Source of the DNA: CAYNLK01 sp964398055
GTDB taxonomy: Bacteria; Chloroflexota; Anaerolineae; 4572-78; J111
Length of the DNA stretch: 64,000 nucleotides
NCBI GenBank assembly: GCA_964398055.1
Contig: CAYNLK010000010.1
Location: 62,001-126,000 of the forward strand
Direction of reading: 5' to 3'
Shown: positions 8,524 through 16,361 of the stretch, piece after piece
How the letters are laid out: the number at the start of each line of letters is the position of its first letter
How positions within the stretch are numbered: the stretch's first letter is position 1
The notes under the pieces: model-generated
The model's input: only the letters and a program-made list of their open reading frames with translations
Told to the model about the DNA's origin: nothing
Databases searched by the model: none
Translations under genes and position numbers: made by a program

Positions 8524-10059
8524 TCAAGGTAACATTGCATATGCATTTAATAAAGAGCGAACTTTAAGATCATTATAACTGGCAGAGTAATCAATCAATC
8601 TGCCATCCTGATAGACATAAATCTTGATCATTTCGTTTACTTGGTTAGAGAAAGATACTTGTTTGACAGCCGAGATTAATTCTGGGTCGGCACTTGTATA
8701 GACTTTTAATGACGGCTGGTTGTAATGAGTCCGAAGGGCTGAAGGCATTCCCACACCTATAAATCTAGACTGTCTGTACTGGTGTGGTAATCCGAAAAAA
8801 TAAAATGTCATATCTGAGCTAACAGTCGGATGTTCGGTATAAATCTGGTTTAACATTGCTTCAACCATTGTTCCTGCTTCATCCCATTCTTCAGATCTAT
8901 CTTGAATAATGATAACAGCCGAAGTGAGGGATAAGATTAATAAGGCCACTTCACAAATGAAGACAATTTTAAAACCCGTTACTCCAAACCGACACCGTGA
9001 AAATTGAACAAATTGATCTAGTGCTCCAACCACACTAAAGCAAAACCCCACTGAGATTAAGTAAAAGTAACGATCAGAATTACCAAATGGCACCAATAAC
9101 GCATAAGGCATTGAAGCGATAACTATCCAGATAATACCAAAACGAACCAAACGTGTCCCCCATATTAACGCCACGCCAAAACTAAGGCCGGTTATAATAA
9201 ACATAATTATTTTTATTTGTACACCGACGGAACGCAAAGGCACAAATGGCCATATTGCATAACTTAGATACCCTCCTATATCTCGCAAAGTATTAAAACC
9301 AAAATTAACTCGATAAGAATTGTTATCTACCATATCGGCCAAAAGCGTGGAATAACTTCCACGCCCAATCACTAAAATAATTACATATAAACCGCTAATT
9401 AGTAGAAATGGCAAGTATTGCCATATGAATATTGCTTTTTTTGTTCGCCAATTTAACCTGAGTTGATTATGACAATAAATTATCTCATAAGCTAAAATAA
9501 TTAAAAGGACAACAATACCGGCCTCGCTGCTAAAGATACTCAGACCGGAGAATATTACCGAGATAATTAACCATATCCGTCGAGAATGTTGTTTGGCTCT
9601 TAAATAACAGCCTAGGCTAATTAACGCAAAGGCAGTCATAATGGCATGAGAACATCCCGCTGGCCAAAACACTGTTTCATGATGACGAGGGTAAAAGGCA
9701 AAAATCAGAACGGTAGCCAAGGTAAGGTCCATTCTAACAATCAACTGGCTGGTAAAGAAAAACAGAGCTAACGTGGCTATTAGGTGTACTATCAAACTGA
9801 GCATGTGATAAGGAAAAGGGGTTTCGGCCTGGCAGCCAAAGAAAGACTGGAGAGCTAACATGGGTAGGGCATAGAGAGGGCGAAATTGGCGATCTGGCCC
9901 TAATTCTAGAAATGCCTCTGATCGAACAAAATCTTCAGCTACCGGCTTATTATCCAATCCACTCATATAGGTAAAAAAAACCAACAAGCACAGGCCAATA
10001 ATCACACCAGCAGTTACCCTGATAGATGTAACAGAATGGTTATGATAGACATTCGTCAT
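8524..10059 (-). CDS. GT-C/TMTC-like multi-pass membrane protein, AT-rich
   Basis: 511 aa with about ten hydrophobic helices. The N-terminal half holds DNKPVAEDFVRSEAF and FRPLYALPMLALQSFFG, followed by AFYPRHHETVFWPAG. This layout resembles GT-C mannosyltransferases and TMTC-type proteins (Asp/Glu in the first loop; Tyr-Pro-x-His region). The start at ATG 10059 has GGAGACGAAGCT upstream. Its base composition is clearly more AT-rich than the flanking transferase genes (many AAT/TTA/ATA codons), suggesting separate acquisition. It sits between two other GT-C genes in the same direction, so a role in sugar transfer to the exported glycan is likely but not proven. Confidence 0.55.
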   Translation of the reverse strand: MTNVYHNHSVTSIRVTAGVIIGLCLLVFFTYMSGLDNKPVAEDFVRSEAFLELGPDRQFRPLYALPMLALQSFFGCQAETPFPYHMLSLIVHLIATLALFFFTSQLIVRMDLTLATVLIFAFYPRHHETVFWPAGCSHAIMTAFALISLGCYLRAKQHSRRIWLIISVIFSGLSIFSSEAGIVVLLIILAYEIIYCHNQLRLNWRTKKAIFIWQYLPFLLISGLYVIILVIGRGSYSTLLADMVDNNSYRVNFGFNTLRDIGGYLSYAIWPFVPLRSVGVQIKIIMFIITGLSFGVALIWGTRLVRFGIIWIVIASMPYALLVPFGNSDRYFYLISVGFCFSVVGALDQFVQFSRCRFGVTGFKIVFICEVALLILSLTSAVIIIQDRSEEWDEAGTMVEAMLNQIYTEHPTVSSDMTFYFFGLPHQYRQSRFIGVGMPSALRTHYNQPSLKVYTSADPELISAVKQVSFSNQVNEMIKIYVYQDGRLIDYSASYNDLKVRSLLNAYAMLP

Positions 10060-10079
10060 AGCTTCGTCTCCAGGTAATA

Positions 10080-11819
10080 CTAAGGAGTCAATACAATATA
10101 AACTATCACCTGTGCTGAGGACATAACCGGCTTAAGCCACTGCGATTTTTCAGGCGTATAGCCACCCAACTCCCGTTCTGCCGGGCCATAAAAAATATAA
10201 TCTACCCCATACTGCTGTACAATTTGTTGGCGATGGGCATCGGTGGTCTCTGCAGCAAAAAACTCGTTAACCATAGCCTCTTTGTGGTAATAATCCACTG
10301 TCTGGGCCCAATGGGCCAGAAAAGCATGCAGGCCGGTCAGGGCCGGGATATATTGGCCGGTAGTCAATGAACTCAACACCACCTGACCGGGCCGGCCATT
10401 GGATTCCAGCCATTGCATGGCCGCTATTTCATCTTTATGCAGGTAATAAGGGTAATCATGCTGGCTCAGGTCAAAAAACCGCCAGGCAAACAGGTAAAGA
10501 TTGGTCGGCAGAATGAGCACAATTAAGGCAAAGGCCAGCATCCGCTGGAGAGATTGGGGATTAGGGACATTGTGCGTTTTGGGTATTAGAGCTTGGGGAT
10601 TGGAGATTAGGGATTTGAGGCGACTGGCCATAAAAGGCGCGACGTAATAGAAGAGTCCCTGAGTAGCCAGGATGGCGATAGGTATCTGCCAGCCGTTGAG
10701 CATATGAATCTGGTAATCGGTGGGAATGTAAACGAGCAAAAAGTTAAAGAAAAACCAGGCTTTGAGAAAAAGCCGGTTATCATCCACCCCGCGCAGGCGC
10801 CAGGGGTTTTCCCGAAAGAAGGTGAACCAGGCCAGAATGAAGGCCGGGCCAAGCAACACCAACAACTGTAAGGGATTCGGCGTAAACACGCCGGCGTTAG
10901 CAAACTGGGCCAACACCTCTTGCCAGAGCGGGTCGAGCCGGGTGAGTAGCACCGAATACAACGCTGGGGAGAAAGAAATCAGGCCGATAATCAGGCCGCT
11001 TTTGACCAGGTATATAGGCAATCGCCGGTCGCGCAGCAGCAACAACAGGCCGTAGCCTGCCAGGATACCGTAAACCAGCACCAGGTCGTAGGCATGCTGC
11101 CAGCCAAAAAAGAGAGCCACCAGCCCGGCGGCGACGGCATAGCGCAACTGGCCGTTGGCCTGCCCGCGCAGGATCAGATCAAAGACGAAGACGTACAAGG
11201 CAGCCGCGATAAAATGGGGCGAGGCCAGGATGCCAAAAAAGGTATTGGCCTCAACAATGTAGACCAGCAGCGGCAAAGGCAATTCGCCGGGGGTAATGGT
11301 ATATTTCATCATCACCAAAACCCAACCAAAGCCGGAGGTCAAGGTAATCACCAAAAAAGCAGTGCGGCGCATCAGCCGGTCGGGCAGAAACCAGGCGCAG
11401 ATGCGGTAGGCCAGCAGCAAAAAGAGCGCGCCGCTGACCAACCGCAGTAGTTGATACATGCCGGCGTAACCCAAGCCCAGCAGCCCCCCCAGCCGCCCCA
11501 TGCCCCACCACAGCAGATTGAAGAAAAGCGGTTGGTTCGGTTCGGGGGTCAATTTGTTGGCCGATAGGGGCGCGTGAGTTAACTCGCGCATCCACGAAAA
11601 ATACTGCACGTGGTCCGGTACATTGACCATGATGCCCATAAACTGCTTATCGGGCGGGGTGGTGAGGTAGGCGTAAAGGTAGGGCAGGCTGGTCAGGGTC
11701 AATACCAAAATGATGACGGCGCTGACAAACCGCCATTCAGCCGCGGCGGCCTTGACCCCTGCCCTTGTTTGCATATCCACAGTAGGCGTTGACAGTACGC
11801 CGGTAATGTTCTCGGTCAT
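10080..11819 (-). CDS. Multi-pass membrane GT-C-like protein
   Basis: 579 aa with about eleven predicted helices. The first extracytoplasmic loop (PPDKQFMGIMVNVPDHVQYF) is followed by NQPLFFNLLWWGMGRLGGLL, and a C-terminal soluble part contains LESNGRPGQVVLSSLTTGQY. It resembles membrane glycosyltransferases or O-mannosyltransferase-like proteins without a recognisable subfamily signature. ATG 11819 directly follows the stop codon of the upstream gene (TAG then ATG), so the two are co-translated. A cytoplasmic or loop segment near 10549-10618 (SNPQALIPKTHNVPNPQS) is encoded by GGGATTAGGGA-type repeat words, an in-frame low-complexity insertion. Confidence 0.55.
   Translation of the reverse strand: MTENITGVLSTPTVDMQTRAGVKAAAAEWRFVSAVIILVLTLTSLPYLYAYLTTPPDKQFMGIMVNVPDHVQYFSWMRELTHAPLSANKLTPEPNQPLFFNLLWWGMGRLGGLLGLGYAGMYQLLRLVSGALFLLLAYRICAWFLPDRLMRRTAFLVITLTSGFGWVLVMMKYTITPGELPLPLLVYIVEANTFFGILASPHFIAAALYVFVFDLILRGQANGQLRYAVAAGLVALFFGWQHAYDLVLVYGILAGYGLLLLLRDRRLPIYLVKSGLIIGLISFSPALYSVLLTRLDPLWQEVLAQFANAGVFTPNPLQLLVLLGPAFILAWFTFFRENPWRLRGVDDNRLFLKAWFFFNFLLVYIPTDYQIHMLNGWQIPIAILATQGLFYYVAPFMASRLKSLISNPQALIPKTHNVPNPQSLQRMLAFALIVLILPTNLYLFAWRFFDLSQHDYPYYLHKDEIAAMQWLESNGRPGQVVLSSLTTGQYIPALTGLHAFLAHWAQTVDYYHKEAMVNEFFAAETTDAHRQQIVQQYGVDYIFYGPAERELGGYTPEKSQWLKPVMSSAQVIVYIVLTP
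10549..10618. repeat. GGATTAG/GAGATT word repeat inside a coding region
   Basis: About 70 bp of words such as AGAGATTGGGGATTAGGGA and GGGGATTGGAGATTAGGGA. They are in frame within the 579-aa membrane protein and encode an extra hydrophilic loop. They belong to the same word family as 4811-4853 and 53956-54117. Confidence 0.65.
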
Positions 11820-13442
11820 CTAAGCCTCTCTCCTGGCTGAAACGGTTGAAGATCGAAAATTGACGGTTGTCGAAGTACGGCTGCGCCGGTGCAACAGCCA
11901 GCCGGCCAGGGTAATCAGAGCCAGGGCCAGCAGCAGGGGCAACAGACTCCAGAGCCCGCCCAACCCCAGGATTGTGCCCATGTTGCGGGCAATGTTGCCG
12001 GCCAGCCAGTTTGGCAGAGCGTAGTCGAGCAACGGGTTAAGAATGGCATCGGAAGGGAAAGCCTGTTCGGCCAGGGTTAGGCCCCAGGTAGCGACGAACG
12101 ACCAACCGAATAAGGCGGCCAGTAGGCCCAGAAAAACCCGGTTTCTTGAAGAAACCGGGTTTTTAAAGACAAAAATCACCGGCAAGGCCATAAAAGGCAA
12201 GGCCGGCAGCAGATAACGCGGCCCAACGGCAAAACCGCCCCACCACATCACCGACGACGAATTGAACAAAAAAATCACCACAGCGCTGGCCAGGGCCGCC
12301 AGCCACTCGGCCCGGTAACGACCAGAACGGTACCACAGCCAGAAGCCGGGCAGGGCCAGTAGCAGCCAGGGCGACAGCACAAACAGCCCCCGGAATAAGC
12401 CAAAGGTGATACCCCACATGGCTGCGGCGTGCGGCAGGTTCAGGCTCATAAAGCCGGTGTGATGCTGCTCGGTCCATAACTCCGAATGGCTGTAGCCCAG
12501 TTCCAAAGGGCTGCCAAAGATGGCCGTGTTGTAGGCCATCCAGCCGGCGGCGACCAGCGCGGCCGGCATGGTGACCCAACCCATTTGCCGGTAGACACGC
12601 GAAGCGGACGGTAGACGGTAGACGGTAGACAGGGTGAAGTTCGGAACGGAGGATTTGACCACAGCATAGCAGGTATAAAGGTATAGGATACTGACCATCA
12701 ACAGGGTGGGATACTCGGTGACGACGCTGTACCCCAGCAGCAGACCAATAGCCACAAGTGACCAGAAATGGGTATTAGCTGCTGATTCACCCATTCGCCG
12801 ATTCGCTGATTCGCCAATTCGAAAAGCCAGGTAGAAGGCCCCAAACAGCAACGCTGCGCTCAGTTGATGGCCATAAAAGGCGCCGGCGTAGGCAAAGGCC
12901 GGGGTCAGCAGGCCATAGCCCAGCACGACGACCAGCCGGGGCCACACCTGGAGAGTCAAGCAGGCCAGCCAGCGAAAAAGCAGCACCCCCAACAGCGCCG
13001 AGGGCACAGCGGCAACAACAAAAGTAATCGCCGCCTGGGCGAGGGCAAAACGCACCTTCTCGGCCAGAATACCCGAGCCATCGGCTCGCAATGTGGCTTT
13101 GAAAGCATCGTGTTGAGACAGCCGGGCCATCAGGCCATCCATCACCGGCAAATCCAGCGCCAGGCGCAGCCCGGCGTAGACAGGGATAGCCAAAAAAGCC
13201 GCGCCGGGCGCTTTGTCGCTGTAGTAGTGGTCGCCCACTTTGGCGTAGTCAACGGTGTTGTGCACGTAGCGGTCAATTTGAAACGTGCCGTCATCCACCA
13301 CCGCTACCACCATATCCAGGCGCGAGTTTTGGTTGGGGTCGGCCCAGCGAGGAAAGATGTAGGTGTAACTCAGCAGCAGGAGTAAAAATAGGGTCACATC
13401 TTGAGTTGACAACCATTTGAGCCAAAAGGTCTTTTGGGGCAT
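11820..13442 (-). CDS. Multi-pass membrane GT-C-like protein with repeat-derived loops
   Basis: 540 aa, ATG 13442, RBS GAGGCTAAGG. About eleven helices. The N-terminal extracytoplasmic loop has DPNQNSRLDMVVAVVDDGTFQIDRYVHN and YSDKAPGAAFLAIPVY, a pattern seen in uncharacterised bacterial membrane glycosyltransferases (Asp/Arg in loop 1, SDKAPG). Three loops appear to be repeat insertions: FRIGESANRRMGESA (12791-12822), TVYRLPSASRVYRQ (12607-12630) and FKNPVSSRNRVF (12132-12164, a perfect palindrome). The gene leads the 13442-to-10080 pair and lies behind bipartite promoter copy B. Confidence 0.55.
   Translation of the reverse strand: MPQKTFWLKWLSTQDVTLFLLLLLSYTYIFPRWADPNQNSRLDMVVAVVDDGTFQIDRYVHNTVDYAKVGDHYYSDKAPGAAFLAIPVYAGLRLALDLPVMDGLMARLSQHDAFKATLRADGSGILAEKVRFALAQAAITFVVAAVPSALLGVLLFRWLACLTLQVWPRLVVVLGYGLLTPAFAYAGAFYGHQLSAALLFGAFYLAFRIGESANRRMGESAANTHFWSLVAIGLLLGYSVVTEYPTLLMVSILYLYTCYAVVKSSVPNFTLSTVYRLPSASRVYRQMGWVTMPAALVAAGWMAYNTAIFGSPLELGYSHSELWTEQHHTGFMSLNLPHAAAMWGITFGLFRGLFVLSPWLLLALPGFWLWYRSGRYRAEWLAALASAVVIFLFNSSSVMWWGGFAVGPRYLLPALPFMALPVIFVFKNPVSSRNRVFLGLLAALFGWSFVATWGLTLAEQAFPSDAILNPLLDYALPNWLAGNIARNMGTILGLGGLWSLLPLLLALALITLAGWLLHRRSRTSTTVNFRSSTVSARREA
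12132..12164. repeat. 33-bp perfect palindrome inside a gene
   Basis: AAAAACCCGGTTTCTT, G, AAGAAACCGGGTTTTT: a 16-bp perfect inverted repeat around one base, in frame in the 540-aa membrane protein. It has the look of a dispersed palindromic repeat that landed in a loop. As RNA it would be a stable hairpin. Confidence 0.8.
12607..12630. repeat. GACGGTA 7-bp tandem repeat
   Basis: 3.4 copies of GACGGTA, in frame in the 540-aa membrane protein. Confidence 0.75.
12791..12822. repeat. 8-bp NNATTCGC tandem repeat
   Basis: Four units: CCATTCGC, CGATTCGC, TGATTCGC, CAATTCGA. They are in frame in the 540-aa membrane protein and encode the ESANRRMGESA loop on the minus strand. Confidence 0.75.
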
Positions 13443-13486
13443 CCTTAGCCTCTTGTTTGAGCGATCAAAACCATTTCAGTAAGCCC

Positions 13487-13542
13487 AATCTAACACGGAA
13501 TTTTAGGAATTAGGCAAGAAACCAATTAGAAAAAAGTTACAA
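13487..13542 (-). promoter_or_regulatory. Bipartite promoter element, copy B
   Basis: Minus strand: TTGTAACTTTTTTCTAA (13542-13526, one change from copies A, C and D), 30 bp, TGTTAGATT (13495-13487). The spacer repeats TTCTTG and TTCCTA fall at the same 11-bp steps. It lies 45 bp upstream of the 540-aa membrane protein start and abuts a MITE-like element. Confidence 0.6.
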
Positions 13543-13545
13543 AAA

Positions 13546-13690
13546 AATCTGTAGTAGTCAACAAGATGTTGAACACCGGGAAGTTGCAATGTATCCCTCT
13601 GGAGTCGAGGCTTTAGCCGGTAATTGGGCGCAAAAAACCGGCTGAAGCCTCGACTCCAACTGTTCAAAATGTCTCTGACTACTACAAATT
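13546..13690. repeat. MITE-like element with inner 20-bp hairpin
   Basis: About 145 bp. The ends AATCTGTAGTAGTCA (13546-13560) and TGACTACTACAAATT (13676-13690) are inverted repeats with one mismatch, followed inward by TGAACA/TGTTCA. The centre is a 20-bp stem (13601-13620 with 13639-13658, one mismatch) of GGAGTCGAGGCTTTAGCCGG. No clear target duplication is visible. No gene is credible in the 13443-13829 gap. Confidence 0.6.
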
Positions 13691-13829
13691 TTGCCAAATT
13701 TCAGCCCAATGGGGCTTCGTTCTCTCAGCACGGCGGCTTAAGCGAAGCATAGCACCCTGTGGGTTAGCTCCGTGCTATCGACGGTCAGTTTATTACCGGA
13801 TTATTTTCTTAAAGATCATTATTTCGGGG

Positions 13830-15209
13830 CTAACTCAGGCCGGATTTGACGTGGTGATAAACCGCCTCCAGCGGACGGCAAACCTGGCGGTAATCATAGA
13901 CCTGTTCGGCCAGCCGCCGGCCATTGCGGCCTAATTGCGCCGCAAATTGGGGCTCATTGAGTAAGTTCAACACAGCGGCGGCAAATTCGGCCGGGCTGTC
14001 GGCCATCAAGATATCTTGCCCGTGAGTTACGGCAATGCCTTCACAACCGAGCGTAGTCGAAACAATCGGCAAGCCCTGGGCCAGGGCTTCTAAAATTTTA
14101 ACCCGCATCCCGCCGCCGGCTCGCAGCGGCACCACCATTACCCCGGCCTGCTGGCGGTAGGGAGTGGGATCCGGCACGTAGCCGGTGACGTTGATGCCGC
14201 TGCCGTTGCCCCCCAGGGTCACAATCTCCTGGGGGGGACGCGCCCCGACCACATCAAAGATCACTTCCGGGCGTTTGGCCCGAATTTGGGGATAAATTTC
14301 ACGGATAAACCATAAAATACCATCAATATTGGGTGGCCAGTACATGGTGCCGATGTGTAGAATATGGTCGGCGTTTGGGTGACGAGCGACCGGGGTAATC
14401 TCGTCGGTATCCACGGCGATGGGAATGACGGTAATATCCGTGGTTCGTGGTCCGTGGTCCGTGGTCCGTTGACTTATAGCGTCAGCCCCTCCCCCTGCTC
14501 CCCTGCTTCCTTGCTCCCTTGCTCCCCCGCTCCCTTGCTCCCCTGCTCCCTTGCTCCCCCGCTCCCCTGCTCCCCCGCGCTCCGGCCTTTCCTTCGACAA
14601 GCTCAGGACGCGGCTCGCCTCTTCGCTTACCGCTTCTTGCAGAGCCGCTTTATCCTCCTCGCTCACCGCCAGCACCGCGTCGAATTCGCGGCAAATCCGG
14701 CCCTCATAGCTTTTGAGCAGGCGCCAATCGCGGCCCAGCAACCACTTCTTGGGGCCGGGCGACATGGTTTGCCACAGACGTTGGTACAACAGCCACAGGG
14801 CATTGTGGGCGTCGAGCACCTTACCTGCGCCGGGCACACGGGCGGCGTATTGGGCCATATTGAGCTGGTCGGCATGGGCAATATCAAAATGGGTTTCAGC
14901 CGCCAGCCGGTCTACCAGGCGGCGCATAGCGGCCCGGTCGTCGCGCCGCATCAGCCAGGGCTGGCCGGTGCGCAGGCTGCGCAGCATGGCCAGGCCGTCG
15001 GCGAGCAGACCGCGTTCCATCGGCACGGTGTAAACGGCGTGGCAATAGCTTTGCAAATGCTTGACCTCGGCCGATTGGTCGCCCCGGACAAAAGAAGCCA
15101 GGGTGACCTGGTGATGCCGGGCCAGGTATTTGAGCACGTTCCAGGTTTTGACTTTAGGGCCGCTGTCGGGCGGGTAGGGTAACACTTGGGTGAGTAAAAG
15201 AATTTTCAT
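13830..15209 (-). CDS. GT4-family glycosyltransferase with a repeat-encoded insert
   Basis: 459 aa, GT-B fold. The N-terminus MKILLLTQVLPYPPDSGPK is typical of the sugar transferase group found in EpsH/PEP-CTERM-type loci. The C-terminal half has HIGTMYWPPNIDGILWF, VVPLRAGGGMRVKILEALAQG and PIVSTTLGCEGI, the EX7E-type nucleotide-sugar site. About 60 residues (roughly 193-256), rich in Gly/Arg/Glu, interrupt the linker between the two Rossmann halves, just before ITVIPIAVD. They are encoded by three stacked repeat families at 14440-14632. The frame is kept, so the protein may still fold. It starts 4 bp after the stop of the upstream GT4 gene. A paralogue lies at 20941-22137. Confidence 0.8.
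   Translation of the reverse strand: MKILLLTQVLPYPPDSGPKVKTWNVLKYLARHHQVTLASFVRGDQSAEVKHLQSYCHAVYTVPMERGLLADGLAMLRSLRTGQPWLMRRDDRAAMRRLVDRLAAETHFDIAHADQLNMAQYAARVPGAGKVLDAHNALWLLYQRLWQTMSPGPKKWLLGRDWRLLKSYEGRICREFDAVLAVSEEDKAALQEAVSEEASRVLSLSKERPERGGAGERGSKGAGEQGSGGAREQGSRGAGGGADAISQRTTDHGPRTTDITVIPIAVDTDEITPVARHPNADHILHIGTMYWPPNIDGILWFIREIYPQIRAKRPEVIFDVVGARPPQEIVTLGGNGSGINVTGYVPDPTPYRQQAGVMVVPLRAGGGMRVKILEALAQGLPIVSTTLGCEGIAVTHGQDILMADSPAEFAAAVLNLLNEPQFAAQLGRNGRRLAEQVYDYRQVCRPLEAVYHHVKSGLS
14440..14632. repeat. Three stacked low-complexity repeats inside a GT4 gene
   Basis: GTGGTCC 7-bp units (about 14440-14469), CTCCC(C/T)TGCTCCC words (about 14490-14581), and a TTCGACAAGCTCAGGACG element (about 14595-14612) of a kind dispersed in many genomes. 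Together they encode an about 60-aa hydrophilic insert without breaking the frame. Confidence 0.75.
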
Positions 15210-15213
15210 AATG

Positions 15214-16299
15214 TTAAAAAGCCATTGGGATTACATAACAGAGCAGTAACAACGACTGCAACATCAACTCCATCTGATCCAACCACTTGTCAATCGAAAA
15301 TTTGGAGCGGATCCACTCAACGGCTCGACACCCCATAGCCGCAGTCTTTTCAGGATTACGCCAGAGATAATCAATAGCCTCAGCCATCGCCACCGGATTA
15401 CCCGGCTCAACCAACAAACCTGTCTCGCTTTCACTCACATAGTCGCGTAGTCCAGGCATATCGGTGGTAATGACGGCTCGGCCCATGGCCTGGGCCAGAT
15501 GCACCGAAGTACAGCCGGCGCTCCACTGGGTGGTTTGACGAATGGGAACGACAATAAACCGGCTTTGGGCAAAACATTGCTTCAGGAGAGTGGGATGGAC
15601 ATAAGGCTTAATTTCTACATTGTCCGGCAAGGCGTCAGGTGAAAAACCTGTATCGCTCTGAACCCAGGCGCTGCCAACCCGCAGATGACACTTGATCTGA
15701 GGCAGCAATTTCATGGCCTTGATCAAAGTTGGATAGTCGCGGTATGAAAGCCCAACGCTCTGGATATGATCACGCTGCTGGAGCGGCATCTCCTCCTCAT
15801 AGGGCGCAAAGAAATCGGTATCCACCGGCGTATTGACGGCAACAACTCGATCTTCCCCCAGGCCAAGCGTTTGGCGCAATACCGCCGCTTCGGCCTGGCT
15901 AATGGCGATGATCTTATGCCAGCGCTGATGTAAGCCTAGTCGCTTAATCAACCATAACTTCTTGGGCGACAGGGGATGATGCATAATGACGATATGTTTA
16001 ACCTGCCGGTTCAAGCAGTAGGCCAGGGGAATACCTGCTCGCTCCGACAGGCTTAAGACGGTGTCGTAGCCCCGGGCGCGAACCAGGCGAGCTACATACA
16101 TTGCCTGCGAAAAATCAATTCGCAGCCTGGCCGCTAACCAACCTGTGATCCCGTTATTATGAATACTGTTGTAATCAACATACTCCGCCGCAAATCGCTC
16201 CGACAATTCCAGGTAGTCAACCCGCTGATGTTGCCCCGATTTGACCTCCTGGTGAATATTATCAGCCGTCCTGTTCGTTGCTACTATTAAAAGTCGCAT
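15214..16299 (-). CDS. GT4-family glycosyltransferase
   Basis: 361 aa, GT-B fold. HHPLSPKKLWLIKRLG and IIAISQAEAAVLRQTLG mark the N-domain. The C-domain has SRFIVVPIRQTTQWSAGCTS, VHLAQAMGRAVITTDMPGLRDYV and ESETGLLVEPGNPVAMAEAI, the usual GT4 donor-binding region with Glu residues. It lies in a head-to-tail series with the next GT4 gene (4-bp gap) and after a DegT aminotransferase, so it probably adds a (possibly amino-) sugar to the repeat unit. Donor and acceptor are unknown. Confidence 0.75.
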   Translation of the reverse strand: MRLLIVATNRTADNIHQEVKSGQHQRVDYLELSERFAAEYVDYNSIHNNGITGWLAARLRIDFSQAMYVARLVRARGYDTVLSLSERAGIPLAYCLNRQVKHIVIMHHPLSPKKLWLIKRLGLHQRWHKIIAISQAEAAVLRQTLGLGEDRVVAVNTPVDTDFFAPYEEEMPLQQRDHIQSVGLSYRDYPTLIKAMKLLPQIKCHLRVGSAWVQSDTGFSPDALPDNVEIKPYVHPTLLKQCFAQSRFIVVPIRQTTQWSAGCTSVHLAQAMGRAVITTDMPGLRDYVSESETGLLVEPGNPVAMAEAIDYLWRNPEKTAAMGCRAVEWIRSKFSIDKWLDQMELMLQSLLLLCYVIPMAF

Positions 16300-16361
16300 T
16301 TTTTACCCTCACTGATAAATCGTGCTCACTTAAGCCGAGTTTCCTCCCTCAAAGGGGGAGA

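Noticed and set aside
13503..13697. 64-aa minus-strand frame
   Set aside because: It lies wholly across the MITE-like inverted repeat and promoter copy B, has no ribosome site, and its sequence is just the translated hairpin.
14490..14581. Possible CRISPR-like or minisatellite array
   Set aside because: The CTCCC words are short and continuous with no spacers, and they lie in frame in a glycosyltransferase gene.
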